Assembly: GCF_003675385.1 (NCBI RefSeq)
Contig: NZ_RCWZ01000002.1
Coordinates: forward strand, 124,001 to 188,000
DNA length: 64,000 nucleotides
Source: Mucilaginibacter kameinonensis
Lineage (GTDB): Bacteria > Bacteroidota > Bacteroidia > Sphingobacteriales > Sphingobacteriaceae
Reading direction: 5' to 3'
This document shows positions 45,007-52,966 of this stretch, piece by piece (within the stretch, counting starts at the first letter, position 1; every line of letters begins with the position of its first letter). A program made the translations under genes and the position numbers. Under the pieces are notes generated by a model, which saw nothing but the letters and a program-made list of their open reading frames with translations, was not told where the DNA came from and ran no database searches.

Positions 45007-45933
45007 TCAACCCTTATGAAGAGTTTTTGATATTTCGGTTATGCCATCCTCATAGCTTGTTGGTTTAAAGTTGAATGCTTTCTCAAATTTGCTGCTGTCG
45101 AAAATATAATCGTGATCATATTGATAATACATCTCCACTGTACCCATTACCACCTTTTTAAATAAACCGAACAGCCACAGCATTGCTTTATTAACACGCG
45201 TATATTTTGGTTCAACTTTATAAATCCTGGCGGCAATATCCAAAAACTGTTTACCGGTAATGGCCGGCGGAGTAGGGAGGTGCCAGATCTGGTTGCCGCT
45301 ATCGGGGGCCTGACCAAGCATGAACATAGCTTTACCTGCGTCAGGCACATAAATAAAATTGTGTTTACAATCCGGATTGCCTATCCATTGTGCGTTTTGT
45401 TTTTTGGCGTAATTGCTCAGCACCATCATATCAACAAAGCTGTTAATCGGGGCGCCATAAAAATCAGGTGCACGGGCTATAGTTGCGTTGATATTACCGG
45501 CCTCGACTTCGTTCATGAGCATTTTGGCAATCCCTGCGCGGATTTCGCCTTTAACACTGCTGGGTTTATAGGGCGTGTTTTCGGTCATGGCACCGTTAAC
45601 CAGGCCGTACATGTAAACGTTATCAAAAAATATTAAACGCGCACCGGTTGCTTTGGTAACATTGATCACGTTTTGCATGATCACCGGCCATTGCGCACGC
45701 CAGATATCCTTATCATAAACCAAGCCTGCTACAAGATAAATTACTGTTGATCCTTGTGCTGCGGACAGTACCTCATCATAATTTAACAAGTCGGCTTTTT
45801 GCCAGGTTACTTTGTTGTTGTTATTGGTATTAACCGGTTTGCGGCTAACTAAGCGGATAGTTTCGTTATGGTTGATTAACTCTTTGGTAAGGGCGTTCGC
45901 TACCGGACCGCCAGCTCCTAATATAGTATGCAT
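45007..45933 (-). CDS. NAD-dependent epimerase/dehydratase-like protein
   Basis: This 308-residue protein has an N-terminal Rossmann motif (ILGAGGPVANAL, where GxxGxxG is in loose form) and the extended-SDR pattern. The YMYG stretch (about residue 108) sits where YxxxK enzymes have their start, but a clear Lys four residues on is not visible, so catalysis is uncertain. Its overall form is like the NmrA or NAD-dependent sugar epimerase groups. It has its own candidate promoter. Substrate unknown. Confidence 0.82.
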   Translation of the reverse strand: MHTILGAGGPVANALTKELINHNETIRLVSRKPVNTNNNNKVTWQKADLLNYDEVLSAAQGSTVIYLVAGLVYDKDIWRAQWPVIMQNVINVTKATGARLIFFDNVYMYGLVNGAMTENTPYKPSSVKGEIRAGIAKMLMNEVEAGNINATIARAPDFYGAPINSFVDMMVLSNYAKKQNAQWIGNPDCKHNFIYVPDAGKAMFMLGQAPDSGNQIWHLPTPPAITGKQFLDIAARIYKVEPKYTRVNKAMLWLFGLFKKVVMGTVEMYYQYDHDYIFDSSKFEKAFNFKPTSYEDGITEISKTLHKG

Positions 45934-45956
45934 GATCTTTTTCGTTTTGTGTATAA

Positions 45957-45964
45957 CAAAGGTA
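45957..45964 (-). promoter_or_regulatory. Candidate -7 element for the epimerase gene
   Basis: On the minus strand this reads TACCTTTG, a match to TAnnTTTG, 23 bp before the ATG at 45933. Confidence 0.45.
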
Positions 45965-45999
45965 GGTGCCCTTTGTAAATCAAAACGTTAACAAAAGAT

Positions 46000-46218
46000 A
46001 AGGAATTGGGGAATTTCGGAGTTCGGAATTTCGATTTCGGATTTACTTTGATTTCGGAATTCGGATGTTCGATTTCGAATTTAGGTGGATTTTTGAATTT
46101 TATTTGCTTTGTGCTTTAAGCCTTCAGCTTTGAGCTTTTTTCTTTTCGACTTTTTGCCTACGGCTTTTAAGAAAAACCTTTCGCCTTTCGCCTTTTACCT
46201 TTCGCCTTTAAACTTTCA
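46000..46218. repeat. Degenerate low-complexity tandem sequence
   Basis: From about 46000 to 46085 the sequence is a shuffled series of units like GGAATTTCGGA and GATTTCGGA. From about 46155 to 46218 it becomes loose repeats of CCTTTCG and CCTTTTA. A segment in between resembles the inverted arms near 22.9 kb. No gene is visible. Confidence 0.65.
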
Positions 46219-46225
46219 CCTCAAA

Positions 46226-46831
46226 TCAAGCGCTTATTTTCATGATCCTTCGCCTGATCCGCGATAGCGAAACCGGGGTAATTCCTAAAAAGTTGGCGAT
46301 ATAATGCTGCGGGATGCGGTACAGTGCTTCGCCTCCGGTTTCGAGGAGTTGACTGTAACGTTCTTCAGGCGATTGGGTGATGAACGAGGTAACACGTTCT
46401 TCGTAGCAAATAAGATAATGCTCGGCTACTAACCTGCCAAAACGTTCCATCTTAAAACCGAGCAACTCATTCATGCATGCTTGTTGCAGGTTTTTGTGGC
46501 TCAGGTTTACGATAACTGAATCTTCAAGTGCCTGAATATAGTTTACAGCAGGAGTACGTGTAAGGAAACTTTTATATGAGCTTAGCATTTCATCTTCAAA
46601 GCTGAAATAACCGGTTATTTCCTCGCCATCCTTAACGTGGTAATAACGTACCGATCCCTTTACAACCAGGCCGATCTGATCACAGACCTTACCGGCTTCT
46701 ACATAAAACTTTTTCTTTTTTAACGGATCTACCGTTAAATACTGCGATAAGGCTTGCCACTCTTCGTCATTGAGCGGAACAAAGCTTTCAAAATATTTCC
46801 TGAACTTGTTAAGGGCGATTAGTGTATCCAT
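46226..46831 (-). CDS. Crp/Fnr-family transcriptional regulator
   Basis: This 201-residue protein has a cyclic-nucleotide-binding-like beta barrel (about 25-125, KVCDQIGLVVKGSVRYYH) and a C-terminal helix-turn-helix (IPQHYIANFLGITPVSLSRIRR). Key cAMP residues such as the RSA motif are not clear, so the ligand is unknown. The gene overlaps the 3' end of the prenyltransferase gene by 13 bp on the same strand, so the two are co-transcribed. Confidence 0.9.
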   Translation of the reverse strand: MDTLIALNKFRKYFESFVPLNDEEWQALSQYLTVDPLKKKKFYVEAGKVCDQIGLVVKGSVRYYHVKDGEEITGYFSFEDEMLSSYKSFLTRTPAVNYIQALEDSVIVNLSHKNLQQACMNELLGFKMERFGRLVAEHYLICYEERVTSFITQSPEERYSQLLETGGEALYRIPQHYIANFLGITPVSLSRIRRRIMKISA

Positions 46832-47673
46832 ATCCTGTCGAGCAAGAACAATACGGCAAATACTACACTGGCAATGCCATTGGTTGTCATAAACGCAAAG
46901 TTAACGCGACTCAGATCGTTTGGTTTTACAAGCAGGTGCTGGTAAATCAGCATGGCGCAAAAGAACGCGATACCCACATAGTAAAGGATACCTACATGCG
47001 TTTCGATAGCCGGCATCATGATAAAGATAGCCGAAAGCACATGTAAAAAGGTAGAGAGCCTCAACGCATTCACCTTACCCAGGTAAGCGGGGATAGAGTG
47101 CAGGTTTTGGCTGCGATCAAAGTCTTCGTCCTGTAAAGCATAGATAATATCAAAGCCGCTTACCCAGCACAAAACTGATAATGAAAAGAATATTGGAGTA
47201 ATAGCAAACTGACCTGTAACTACTAAGTAAGCGCCGATAGGGGCAAGTGATAAACCTAAACCTAAAACTAAATGACAAAGCGCGGTAAAACGTTTGGTAG
47301 CACTATAGCCCATCACCACAAACAAAGCCACCGGCGACAGGAAGAAGCAAAGTTTATTGATAAACCAGGTTGCCGTAATAAACAACAAGCAGTTAATAAT
47401 CACAAATGTTAAAGCCGCTTTTGGTGTAATCCTTCCTGCCGGGATATCACGTTGTTTGGTGCGCGGGTTTTGAATATCGATATCCCTGTCCAGGTAGCGG
47501 TTAAAGGCCATAGCCGAGTTACGCGCAAATACCATACACAGCACCATTAAAACCAGCTTAAGCCAGTCAAAATGATATTGGGTTGTAGTCACCGCCAAAA
47601 AGAAGCCGATAAATGCAAACGGCATGGCAAAAATGGTGTGGGCAAAAGTTACTAAGGATAAGTATTTTTTCAT
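46819..47673 (-). CDS. UbiA-family prenyltransferase (menaquinone or MqnP-like)
   Basis: This 284-residue protein has about 8-9 membrane helices. The first Asp-rich motif appears as NRYLDRDID inside AMAFNRYLDRDIDIQNPRT, and the second as DIIYALQDEDFDR. The R-D-I-P-A-G segment that follows is like the MqnP/UbiA-like group used in the futalosine menaquinone route. It probably attaches a prenyl chain to an aromatic ring in quinone synthesis; the ubiE/menG gene lies 5 kb away. The start MKKYLSLVTF at 47673 is preferred over a TTG at 47694. Confidence 0.87.
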   Translation of the reverse strand: MKKYLSLVTFAHTIFAMPFAFIGFFLAVTTTQYHFDWLKLVLMVLCMVFARNSAMAFNRYLDRDIDIQNPRTKQRDIPAGRITPKAALTFVIINCLLFITATWFINKLCFFLSPVALFVVMGYSATKRFTALCHLVLGLGLSLAPIGAYLVVTGQFAITPIFFSLSVLCWVSGFDIIYALQDEDFDRSQNLHSIPAYLGKVNALRLSTFLHVLSAIFIMMPAIETHVGILYYVGIAFFCAMLIYQHLLVKPNDLSRVNFAFMTTNGIASVVFAVLFLLDRIWIH

Positions 47674-47709
47674 GATATGAAATTCCTTCTTCAAAGAGGA
47701 GGAGGTATA

Positions 47710-48093
47710 TTATATGTTGTTCGTGTTAAGTTTCTCTATGTGTTGCTCAATTGTTCTTAAAACATTAGGCATATCTTTTCTTACTTCCATTTCGGTAAAC
47801 CGAATAATTGTTAAGTTGTATTTCTCAAGTTCCTGTTCCCGTATCATGTCCAGTCTGTAAACTTCTTCATGGTTATGATATTGGCCATCAATTTCAATTA
47901 TCAAATTTAACTCGAAACAATAGAAATCGACAATATAATTTAGCAATGGCTTTTGGCGATGAAAATCATAACCGTAACCTTGCTTGCCTTTCAACTCTTT
48001 CCAAAGCAATATTTCGCCAATTGTGCTATCATTTCTCAATCGCTTGGCTAACTCTTTTAACCGGGGATTATATGGGATAATAGTACGTGGCAA
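47710..48093 (-). CDS. DUF559-domain endonuclease-like protein
   Basis: This 127-residue protein belongs to the DUF559 group, a PD-(D/E)xK nuclease-like family related to very-short-patch-repair endonucleases. The fold's catalytic pattern is visible: VDFYCFELNLIIEIDGQYH gives the Asp and the ExD-type residues. These proteins are common beside mobile elements but also occur alone. There is no methylase or partner gene here. The start is a TTG at 48093; no ATG lies upstream in frame. Function is inferred only from the family. Confidence 0.8.
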   Translation of the reverse strand: MPRTIIPYNPRLKELAKRLRNDSTIGEILLWKELKGKQGYGYDFHRQKPLLNYIVDFYCFELNLIIEIDGQYHNHEEVYRLDMIREQELEKYNLTIIRFTEMEVRKDMPNVLRTIEQHIEKLNTNNI

Positions 48094-48153
48094 CAGTTTA
48101 GGGTGAGTTATTTATTGCAAATTATTTTTACTTCAGAAGCGAGCCCAGTGCGA

Positions 48154-48276
48154 TTCCCCTCTTGAGAGGGGTGTAGGGTGTGTTTCTTCATTTGTTTTAT
48201 AAGCGATGTTGCTAATCGCTTGCATAACACACCCCTGCCATCGCGCTATTCTTCGCGCCCCCTCTCAAGAGGGGAA
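48154..48276. repeat. Inverted repeat overlapping the end of engB
   Basis: Left arm TTCCCCTCTTGAGAGGGG (48154-48171) and the matching right arm (48259-48276) flank about 87 bp with further inner pairing (GTAGGGTGTGTT against AACACACCCCTGC). The right arm encodes the last residues of EngB. Confidence 0.85.
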
Positions 48277-48890
48277 CCCAAAAATGTTGGAACCTCAAAA
48301 TTCTGATTTACTACATCAATAAACTCCAGTATTTCTTCGCGACCGAGTTGCGTTTCTGATGATGTGATGAAAAACTGCGGCACTTCCTCAAATGTAGCCA
48401 TCAGGGCTTTCCTAAACTTGGCAATGCTTTGATCGGTTTTAACGCTCGATTGTTTATCAGCTTTGGTAAATACCAGGACAAATGACAGCCCTTTTTCGCC
48501 AAGCCAGTTGCAAAATTCAAGGTCGATCTTTTGCGGCTCCAGTCTGCTGTCTATCAGTACCATGACACATTGCAGGCTCTCGCGTTTATCCAGATAAGTA
48601 TGAATAAACTTATCCCATTTGGCTTTTTCGGTTTTGGAGGCACGGGCATAACCATAACCGGGTAAATCCACAATGTACCAGCTCTCGTTAATCAAAAAAT
48701 GATTGATGAGCTGTGTTTTACCGGGAGTTTGCGATGTTTTGGCAAGTCCTTTTTTACCCGTAAGGGTATTGATAAGGGATGATTTGCCCACATTTGAGCG
48801 CCCAATGAAAGCATACTCTGCCTTTACGGGGGGCGGTAACTTGCTTACCTGGCTATTGCTGCAAATAAATTCGGCCGATTTTACGATCAT
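48246..48890 (-). CDS. engB: Ribosome biogenesis GTPase EngB (YsxC/YihA)
   Basis: This 214-residue GTPase has the P-loop GRSNVGKSS (30-38), the switch stretch SQTPGKTQ (53-60), the G3 motif DLPGYG (75-80) and the G4 motif TKAD (142-145). EngB helps assemble the large ribosomal subunit. The last 10 or so residues (GSPLERGREE) come from an inverted repeat arm rather than native sequence; family proteins usually end close to NFEVP. A -7 promoter match lies directly before the ATG, so the mRNA may lack a leader. Confidence 0.95.
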   Translation of the reverse strand: MIVKSAEFICSNSQVSKLPPPVKAEYAFIGRSNVGKSSLINTLTGKKGLAKTSQTPGKTQLINHFLINESWYIVDLPGYGYARASKTEKAKWDKFIHTYLDKRESLQCVMVLIDSRLEPQKIDLEFCNWLGEKGLSFVLVFTKADKQSSVKTDQSIAKFRKALMATFEEVPQFFITSSETQLGREEILEFIDVVNQNFEVPTFLGSPLERGREE

Positions 48891-48894
48891 TCTG

Positions 48895-48902
48895 CAAAGG
48901 TA
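48895..48902 (-). promoter_or_regulatory. Candidate -7 element placed for a leaderless engB mRNA
   Basis: On the minus strand this reads TACCTTTG, matching TAnnTTTG, with its last base only 5 bp before the ATG at 48890. If used, transcription starts at or next to the start codon. Confidence 0.5.
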
Positions 48903-49010
48903 GTATTTTTACTCAATGCGTTCACTGTGGTAACACCCATGCATAAATTGCCTCCGCGTATTTATAAGCTTGTTTTACAATAGGAAAACAAAAAGTAATG
49001 CAATAATAGT

Positions 49011-49018
49011 TAAATTTG
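49011..49018 (+). promoter_or_regulatory. Candidate -7 element for the VOC gene
   Basis: TAAATTTG matches TAnnTTTG, 20 bp before the ATG at 49039. Confidence 0.4.
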
Positions 49019-49038
49019 ATGTTTAAACATGTAATATT

Positions 49039-49527
49039 ATGAACGATTATAAAATACCAGCTCAAACCCGCATAGGCCATGTTCATTTAAAAGTGAGCGA
49101 CCTCCAAAAATCCCTTGATTTTTATTGTGCTTTGCTGGGCTTTGAAAAAATGGTGATGTATGGCGATCAGGCTGCGTTTATTTCGGCGGGCAGTTATCAC
49201 CACCATATAGGCTTAAATACCTGGCACAGCAAAGGCGCTTCACCGGCTCCGGAATATGCACCGGGATTATACCATACAGCTATTTTATATCCTGAAAGAA
49301 AAGACCTGGCTATTATACTCAAAAGGCTGATTGATGCCCGCTATCAGATCACCGGCGCATCTGACCATGGGGTATCTGAAGCTATCTATCTGAACGATCC
49401 TGATCAAAATGGTGTTGAATTATATTGGGATAAGCCCAAAGAAGAATGGCCGGTAGACGAAAATGGTAATTTAACGATGTTTACCCGCCGTTTAAATATA
49501 GAAAATTTGTTACAACTCGCTAATTAA
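49039..49527 (+). CDS. VOC-family metalloenzyme (glyoxalase/dioxygenase type)
   Basis: This 162-residue protein has one vicinal-oxygen-chelate unit made of two beta-alpha-beta-beta-beta modules: IGHVHLKVSDLQKSLDFYCALLGF at the N-terminus and GVELYWD near residue 133. The candidate metal residues are His16, His80 and Glu134. It is closest in form to catechol dioxygenase (CatE-type) proteins of Firmicutes and Bacteroidota. The substrate is unknown. It is monocistronic and convergent with the DUF1080 gene. Confidence 0.86.
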   Translation: MNDYKIPAQTRIGHVHLKVSDLQKSLDFYCALLGFEKMVMYGDQAAFISAGSYHHHIGLNTWHSKGASPAPEYAPGLYHTAILYPERKDLAIILKRLIDARYQITGASDHGVSEAIYLNDPDQNGVELYWDKPKEEWPVDENGNLTMFTRRLNIENLLQLAN

Positions 49528-49548
49528 CAGATAAAAACAAACAAAAAA

Positions 49549-49693
49549 ACTCATTGCGAGTTATATTTGCAACGGGGGATCAAAAGATTATTTCTTTCCC
49601 GATCATTGGGAGGTGGAACGGCGAAGTAATCCACTGCCGGCGATATTGCATGGTTGCCTGCTGTTAAGGATTGCTTCGTACCTCGCAATGAGT
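49549..49693. repeat. Family A palindromic repeat, copy 6 (long, diverged centre)
   Basis: Outer arms ACTCATTGCGAG and CTCGCAATGAGT are inverted, with GGATTGCTTCGTAC just inside the right arm; the left inner arm has diverged. It lies between the convergent VOC and DUF1080 genes. Confidence 0.8.
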
Positions 49694-49743
49694 CTTTTAT
49701 AGAATCTGTTATACGCAGGCACGAAGCAAAAAGTTATACTGCT

Positions 49744-50481
49744 TTATAATTCCTTTATTTTAATACTCCGGAAATAGGCTTTGTGACCATGATCCTGCAA
49801 GGCAATCAAACCGGTTTTCGCGGTGCCATAATCAGGATAATCCTTCCATTTGCCTTCGGTTTTTTTCTTTTTCCAATCATCGGTCCAGGCTTCAAAAGCA
49901 ATGATCTTTTTGCCATTGAGCCAATGTTCAACATGCCCGTTATTGAAAACGATTTTGCTTGTGTTCCAGGTGCCAACCGGTGCTACTTTTTTTGAAGCAT
50001 TTGGCAGGTACATGGCGTAATCACAACCGGTTTTTTGCCAGTCTTCCAATTTATCAGGCCATCCGGCATCGTCTATGATCTGGTACTCAGGGCCGGTTTC
50101 GTAACTCGCGTGGTATTTAGGGTCTTCAACTACATGGTACATCACGCCACTGTTGCTGCCTTTGTCTATTTTCCATTCCCATGAAAGTTCAAAATTTGTG
50201 TAGGCTTTATCGGTTACAATATCGCCGCCGGTATCACCCTGTGCCGCACCAAGACAAACAAGGGCTCCGTCAATAATGGTCCAGTTTTTTACCGGGCCTT
50301 TTTTATTAAAGCCATGCCAGCCTTTTAGTGTTTTACCGTCGAAAAGGTTTACCCAGCCACCTTTTGCAGGGGTGGCCTGTTTAGCAGGTTTATGATCATT
50401 AACAGGAATGGCCGACGTTTGTACGCAAACCAATCCCACGGCAGCCAGTACTAACCCGAGTTTTTTGAGTTGTTGTTTCAT
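49744..50481 (-). CDS. Secreted DUF1080 protein (3-keto-disaccharide hydrolase-like)
   Basis: This 245-residue protein has a signal peptide (about residues 1-23) and one DUF1080 (3-keto-disaccharide hydrolase) domain with the family stretches LFDGKTLKGWHGF near residue 50, ELSWEWKI, and GLIALQDHGHKAYFRSIKIKEL at the C-terminus. It is a jelly-roll domain, in some members acting on 3-keto-glycosides. It starts 23 bp after the Gfo/Idh/MocA dehydrogenase gene, forming an operon; the two may oxidise and then cleave sugars through a 3-keto intermediate in the periplasm. Confidence 0.9.
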   Translation of the reverse strand: MKQQLKKLGLVLAAVGLVCVQTSAIPVNDHKPAKQATPAKGGWVNLFDGKTLKGWHGFNKKGPVKNWTIIDGALVCLGAAQGDTGGDIVTDKAYTNFELSWEWKIDKGSNSGVMYHVVEDPKYHASYETGPEYQIIDDAGWPDKLEDWQKTGCDYAMYLPNASKKVAPVGTWNTSKIVFNNGHVEHWLNGKKIIAFEAWTDDWKKKKTEGKWKDYPDYGTAKTGLIALQDHGHKAYFRSIKIKEL

Positions 50482-50504
50482 AATAAGGTATTTGCTTTAA
50501 ACTG

Positions 50505-51875
50505 TTATTTTTTGATAAGCTGCATTTTTTCAGGATCCCAGAACATTGGGCTATTGTTATAATAGCTATCGTTACATAACAGGGCAGGGGCTGCGGCACG
50601 ATAGCCAAATATGGCATCTTCGGTTACTTTGCCTTTGTTACGGATGGCGGTGAAGAAATTGTTCATGTGATCATATGGTCCGCCGAGATACCCTTTTTCG
50701 GCATCGTAAACAATTTCTTCGGGCGGAAGCATTTTTTTACGTTCGGCGTAGCCGCTTCCAGCTTTTTTGAGCTTATCAAGGTAAAACGGATCGTCAGAAG
50801 CTAATATCTTGTTACGTTTTAAGGTTACTTTATCCCAGGTTATATCCATTGAGCCTTCGCTGCCTACCAGTTTAAGATACGTGGTACCGCTGGTGCCATC
50901 AACAAAGTTGCAGCGCAACGAAAGGTTAAAGGCCGGATGCGCCTGTGTTTTACCGTAATCAAAAGTTCCTAAAAGCACATCAGGTACTTCGCGGCCATCG
51001 TTCCAGAAACGTAAACCGCCTGATGCGTAAATTTTATTGGGGCCAACAGAATCGGTTATAAAATGTAGGCTTGAAAAAAGGTGAACGAAAAGATCGCCCG
51101 CCATGCCGGTGCCATAGTCGGTATAGTTTCTCCAGCGGAAAAAGCGTTTCTCATCAAACGGACGCTTTTTAGTATTGCTGATGTAAGTTTCCCAATCAAC
51201 AGTTTGTGGCGATGCATCTTCAGGAATGGGATATTGCCAAACCTCAAGTGGTGCCCGCCGTGCCCAAAAACCTTCGGCATAATTTAATTCGCCAATGGCT
51301 CCGCTTTTCAACAGCTCGTGCGCTTTTTCATTACCTAATGAAGATACACCCTGGCTACCTACCTGGAAAATCATGCCTGTTTCTTTTTGTGCCTTGATCA
51401 CTGCCGGGCCTTCGGTAATGGCGTGCACCATTGGTTTTTCGCAATACACGTGTTTACCGGCATGCATGGCGTCAACAGAAATTTGCTGGTGCCAGTGATC
51501 CGGAGTAGCGATGATCACCGCGTCGATATCTTTCCGATTCAGGATCTCTTTATAAACCCGGGTAGTAAAAATGTCGGCTCCCCAACGGGTTTTGGCATCT
51601 TTCAGCCTGCCGTCATACAAGTCGCAAACGGCTACCAGTTTTACGCCTGGCACCTGAAGGGCGGTAATGGTATCCTGCGTGCCCATGCCACCGGCGCCAA
51701 TGAGGGCAATGTTTACCTGGTCGTTAGGACTATTGCCTATAAGGCGTTTCTGGATTGAAAAAGTTTTGGCCTGGCTTTGGTTGGCTAAAAGGCCCGATCC
51801 GGCAGCTACGGCCGCTGTTGCAGTGGTTAGTTTTTTAATGAAACTACGGCGCGAGGATTCTTGTTCGTCTTTCAT
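50505..51875 (-). CDS. Gfo/Idh/MocA-family oxidoreductase with Tat signal
   Basis: This 456-residue enzyme has a twin-arginine export signal (SRRSFIKKL, then a hydrophobic stretch to about residue 35). The NAD-binding Rossmann motif is VNIALIGAGGMGTQ, and the family EKP motif follows (CEKPMVH). It should be exported folded with its cofactor to the periplasm and oxidise a sugar or polyol. With the DUF1080 protein encoded downstream it may take part in 3-keto-sugar metabolism. It is the first gene of the two-gene operon. Confidence 0.92.
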   Translation of the reverse strand: MKDEQESSRRSFIKKLTTATAAVAAGSGLLANQSQAKTFSIQKRLIGNSPNDQVNIALIGAGGMGTQDTITALQVPGVKLVAVCDLYDGRLKDAKTRWGADIFTTRVYKEILNRKDIDAVIIATPDHWHQQISVDAMHAGKHVYCEKPMVHAITEGPAVIKAQKETGMIFQVGSQGVSSLGNEKAHELLKSGAIGELNYAEGFWARRAPLEVWQYPIPEDASPQTVDWETYISNTKKRPFDEKRFFRWRNYTDYGTGMAGDLFVHLFSSLHFITDSVGPNKIYASGGLRFWNDGREVPDVLLGTFDYGKTQAHPAFNLSLRCNFVDGTSGTTYLKLVGSEGSMDITWDKVTLKRNKILASDDPFYLDKLKKAGSGYAERKKMLPPEEIVYDAEKGYLGGPYDHMNNFFTAIRNKGKVTEDAIFGYRAAAPALLCNDSYYNNSPMFWDPEKMQLIKK

Positions 51876-52015
51876 AAGGATAAGGAAGCAAATTTTAAAT
51901 GTGATTTGCCGGCATATGTCGGCAATAATTGGTTTCTAAAAATAATGAATTGACTTAACATTTACATAATCAGGGCAACTTAATATCGGGGTATTAACTT
52001 CCTGGTGTATAGTTT

Positions 52016-52149
52016 ACTCACCCGGTCCGCGCTTCGCTGGGCCACCCTCTCTACGCAAAGCGTAGAGAGGGTAAGGAAAACGTAAGATAATGAAAGCCCC
52101 TCTTTGCGAAGCAGAGATGGGTGACGAGCGCAGCGATGTTGGGGTGAGT
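52016..52149. repeat. Nested inverted repeat upstream of ubiE
   Basis: Outer ends ACTCACCC and GGGGTGAGT are inverted. Inside is a perfect hairpin (ACCCTCTCTACG, loop CAAAG, 52044-52072), and a second group CCCCTCTTTGCGAAGCAGAG follows. The TTCGCTGGG/CGCAGCGA segments also pair. It resembles the element at 48154. Confidence 0.8.
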
Positions 52150-52220
52150 TAACTTGTCAGCGCTGTTTCAGTATTCATTTTTCGGCTGCCTTAATATTAA
52201 AGCATTCGGCATACAATCAT

Positions 52221-52228
52221 TATCTTTG
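52221..52228 (+). promoter_or_regulatory. Candidate -7 element placed for a leaderless ubiE mRNA
   Basis: TATCTTTG matches TAnnTTTG, and its last base is 7 bp before the ATG at 52235, so the mRNA would have no or almost no leader. Confidence 0.5.
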
Positions 52229-52234
52229 CCCGCG

Positions 52235-52966
52235 ATGAGCAAAACCATAACACCGTACCATGACCAGCAGGCTACCAAAAAAGAACAGGTAGCGGATATG
52301 TTCAACAATATATCAAAAACGTATGATTTCCTGAACCACTTCATGTCGCTTGGTATTGATATCATCTGGCGAAAAAAAGCCATCAACGAGTTAAAAAAAG
52401 ACAAACCAAAACTGATACTGGATGTTGCTACAGGTACAGGCGATTTTGCTTTTGAGGCTTTATCTATCCTGAAACCCGAAAAAATTATCGGTGTTGATAT
52501 TTCAAGGGGAATGCTTGACATTGCCGAGCAAAAAATAGCCAAACGTGGTTTAAGCGATAAGTTTGGCGTAAAGCTGGGTGATTCGGAAAAACTCCCTTTT
52601 GAAGGGGCAGAGTTTGATGCCGTTACCGTAGCTTATGGAGTCCGTAATTTTGAAAACCTGGAGAAAGGCCTTACAGATATCAACCGCGTACTTAAACCGG
52701 GTGGCAAAGTAGTGGTGCTTGAGTTTTCTAAACCCAAGGTATTCCCGGTAAAACAGTTATATAATTTTTATTTCAGCTATATTACACCAGGCATAGGCAA
52801 GCTGTTTAGTAAAGATGCGAGGGCTTACAGTTACCTGCCCGAGTCGGTAGCAGCCTTTCCCGATGGACCTTCTTTTGTGGCTTTGATGGATAAAGTAGGC
52901 TTTAAGAATACCAAATGCAGGCCTTTAACGTTTGGTATCTGTTCAATATACACCGGTATTAAATGA
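52235..52966 (+). CDS. ubiE: Demethylmenaquinone/ubiquinone C-methyltransferase UbiE (MenG)
   Basis: This 243-residue enzyme is a class I SAM-dependent methyltransferase with the family features: MFNNISKTYDFLNH near the N-terminus, the SAM-binding LDVATGTGDFA and the later VAYGVRNF. It makes the last step of menaquinone synthesis. A TTG upstream at 52154 gives a longer frame, but the family starts at MSKTITPYHD, so the ATG at 52235 is used. It overlaps the porT gene by 4 bp. The ubiE-porT pair is common in Bacteroidota. Confidence 0.94.
   Translation: MSKTITPYHDQQATKKEQVADMFNNISKTYDFLNHFMSLGIDIIWRKKAINELKKDKPKLILDVATGTGDFAFEALSILKPEKIIGVDISRGMLDIAEQKIAKRGLSDKFGVKLGDSEKLPFEGAEFDAVTVAYGVRNFENLEKGLTDINRVLKPGGKVVVLEFSKPKVFPVKQLYNFYFSYITPGIGKLFSKDARAYSYLPESVAAFPDGPSFVALMDKVGFKNTKCRPLTFGICSIYTGIK

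Larger units (their letters stand above)
51876..52234. other. Gene-free stretch before ubiE
   Basis: This 359-bp gap holds a nested inverted repeat (52016-52149) and the ubiE -7 element. The part up to 52015 is A/T-rich with nothing recognisable. Confidence 0.65.

Noticed and set aside
47710..48093. DUF559 protein as part of a restriction or defence system
   Set aside because: No methylase, helicase or other defence gene lies nearby; the neighbours are housekeeping genes.
15687..49693. Insertion sequences
   Set aside because: No transposase open frame or target-site duplication was found around the palindromes; they are non-coding elements.
52154..52234. Upstream TTG start for UbiE
   Set aside because: The frame before 52235 covers the promoter and lies partly in the repeat; the family starts at MSKTITPYHD.
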